From Lepidurus packardi (lineage: Eukaryota; Arthropoda; Branchiopoda; Notostraca; Triopsidae), in NCBI GenBank assembly GCA_023053545.1, contig JAKZAN010000003.1, forward strand, positions 1,087,501 to 1,151,500: DNA of 64,000 nucleotides, given 5' to 3'. The stretch's first letter is position 1. Each line of letters opens with the position of its first letter. The notes beneath the pieces were generated by a model. That model was not told where the DNA came from, did not search any database, and was given only the letters and a program-made list of their open reading frames with translations. Of this stretch, positions 63,576 through 64,000 are shown in pieces. The position numbers were made by a program, and so were the translations under genes.

Positions 63576-63619
63576 CGGTAGCGTTTTCGACCATTAACCG
63601 GTTAAAATTTTTAACAGTG
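63576..63619 (-). repeat. Right end of the CACTA element
   Basis: Inverted start CACTGTTAAAAATTTTAACC. It ends at 63619, and 28S resumes with CACGGTAGAGC. Confidence 0.85.
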
Positions 63620-63683
63620 CACGGTAGAGCAGTCATTCACACTGCGATCTTTTGAGACTCAGCCTCTGACCGGAAGATTTGCT
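63620..63683 (+). rRNA. 28S rRNA 3' terminus, right of the CACTA insertion
   Basis: CACGGTAGAGCAGTCATTCA..CACTGCGATCTTTTGAGACTCAGCCTCTGACCGGAAGATTTGC matches the last 60 or so bases of arthropod 28S (CGGTAGAGCAG, GCTGCGATCT, GAGACTCAGCC, AGATTTGT). The mature end is probably near 63682. The 28S is thus in two pieces on either side of the transposon. Confidence 0.88.
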
Positions 63684-63710
63684 TTGCTGGCTAAGCAAGT
63701 CTTCTACCGG
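63670..63710 (+). promoter_or_regulatory. Hairpin straddling the 28S 3' end (likely pre-rRNA processing)
   Basis: CCGGAAGATTTGCTT pairs with AAGCAAGTCTTCTACCGG around the 8-base loop TGCTGGCT (one G-U type pair and a 3-base bulge). RNA hairpins just after the 28S end are RNase III-type processing sites in several eukaryotes; the role here is inferred. Confidence 0.6.
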
Positions 63711-64000
63711 GATGCAGAGGTACACCTCGGCGGTACCCAGTAAAGAAATCAAACGGCGGTGACGAACCTACCTTTGGACTGGCCCCCGAACAGCGAGTGC
63801 TGGGGGTCTGATTTCCCATAGCTAAAAAGGCTTGTGGAACGGCACAGAAACTTTTCAGTTTCGTGGGGGATAAAAGTGTTTTTGAAAGAGCAGCGGCGCG
63901 TGGCGATGGCGAGGGGGTGATAGGCGGTGCTGTCTATTGCTAAACCTTGGTCTGTCGTCGCTCAAAACTGTTGCGATGAAACCTTTTGTCTTCCGGTGTC
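63711..64000. other. Start of rDNA intergenic/3' external transcribed spacer
   Basis: It follows the 28S end directly. Two more small hairpins are visible, GGTAC..GTACC (63719-63737) and CCCCC-GAAC-AGC-GAGT-GCT-GGGGG (63784-63807). No gene is seen. Confidence 0.55.

Larger units (their letters stand above)
57000..63619. mobile_element. CACTA/EnSpm-type DNA transposon inside the 28S rRNA gene
   Basis: A 6620-bp element starting CACTGTTAAAAA and ending in the inverted TTTTTAACAGTG. CACTG termini are typical of animal CACTA elements. The 28S words GTGTTGTACA on the left and CACGGTAGAGCAG on the right join into one when the element is removed with a 2-bp CA duplication. Subterminal zones carry repeated GGTA/TACC words on both sides (57014-57190 and 63515-63600), also a CACTA habit. 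It contains a transposase on the minus strand and an accessory gene on the plus strand, divergent from a shared 500-bp centre. Decay is light. Confidence 0.92.

Noticed and set aside
1-64000. CRISPR arrays, bacterial operons or phage
   Set aside because: No spaced direct repeats, no Shine-Dalgarno-led gene clusters; spliced genes, LINEs and eukaryotic 28S exclude a prokaryotic source.

Overview
This is a eukaryotic, almost certainly arthropod, window made nearly entirely of transposable elements, with a damaged 28S ribosomal RNA gene at its right end. No convincing single-copy host protein gene is visible. Short GT..AG introns of about 50-70 bases, R2 and Jockey/I-type LINEs, many BEL/Pao and Gypsy copies and an R2 at its classical 28S site fit an arthropod. 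A branchiopod crustacean such as Daphnia is my guess, not a demonstrated identity.

Layout. 1-7380: a plus-strand LINE tail, then a long minus-strand LINE (LINE A) split by a second LINE (LINE B) with a 15-bp target duplication. 7480-8910: minus-strand Gypsy fragment. 8940-11700: two minus-strand R2-type LINE fragments, head to tail and outside rDNA. 11790-13973: BEL/Pao fragment with an LTR. 14648-15118: decayed THAP-type gene. 15350-16419: minus-strand Gypsy end, abutted by a hAT transposon (16420-18925). 19090-21700: a second BEL/Pao family. 22073-24362: a CACTA-type transposase gene holding a solo BEL LTR. 24405-28050: a LINE end holding a DNA transposon (24800-27951) with 24-bp inverted ends and TAA duplications. 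28787-35586: a whole-looking BEL/Pao element with LTRs that look identical. 36420-37990: another BEL 5' part. 38010-52390: a three-level stack in which a LINE is split by a Gypsy element and the Gypsy element by an 8-kb IS3EU-type transposon. 52389-53856: minus-strand LINE fragment. 54430-64000: R2 3' part, 28S rRNA, a 6.6-kb CACTA transposon inside the 28S, the 28S 3' end, and spacer.

The two most interesting systems are DNA transposons. The IS3EU-type element (43725-51734) has a perfect 6-bp target duplication, long inverted ends, an intact spliced DDE transposase (501 aa by my exon model) and an intact spliced second gene for a SAM-HECT protein (777 aa), a probable ubiquitin ligase carried by the transposon. 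The CACTA element (57000-63619) lies inside the 3' end of a 28S gene, carries two divergently transcribed genes and lies about 1.1 kb from an R2 3' junction in the same rDNA unit.

The 28S copy differs from the universal consensus, as I remember it, even in the peptidyl-transferase loop, so it is probably a dead rDNA unit, perhaps at the edge of the array, where mobile elements have piled up.
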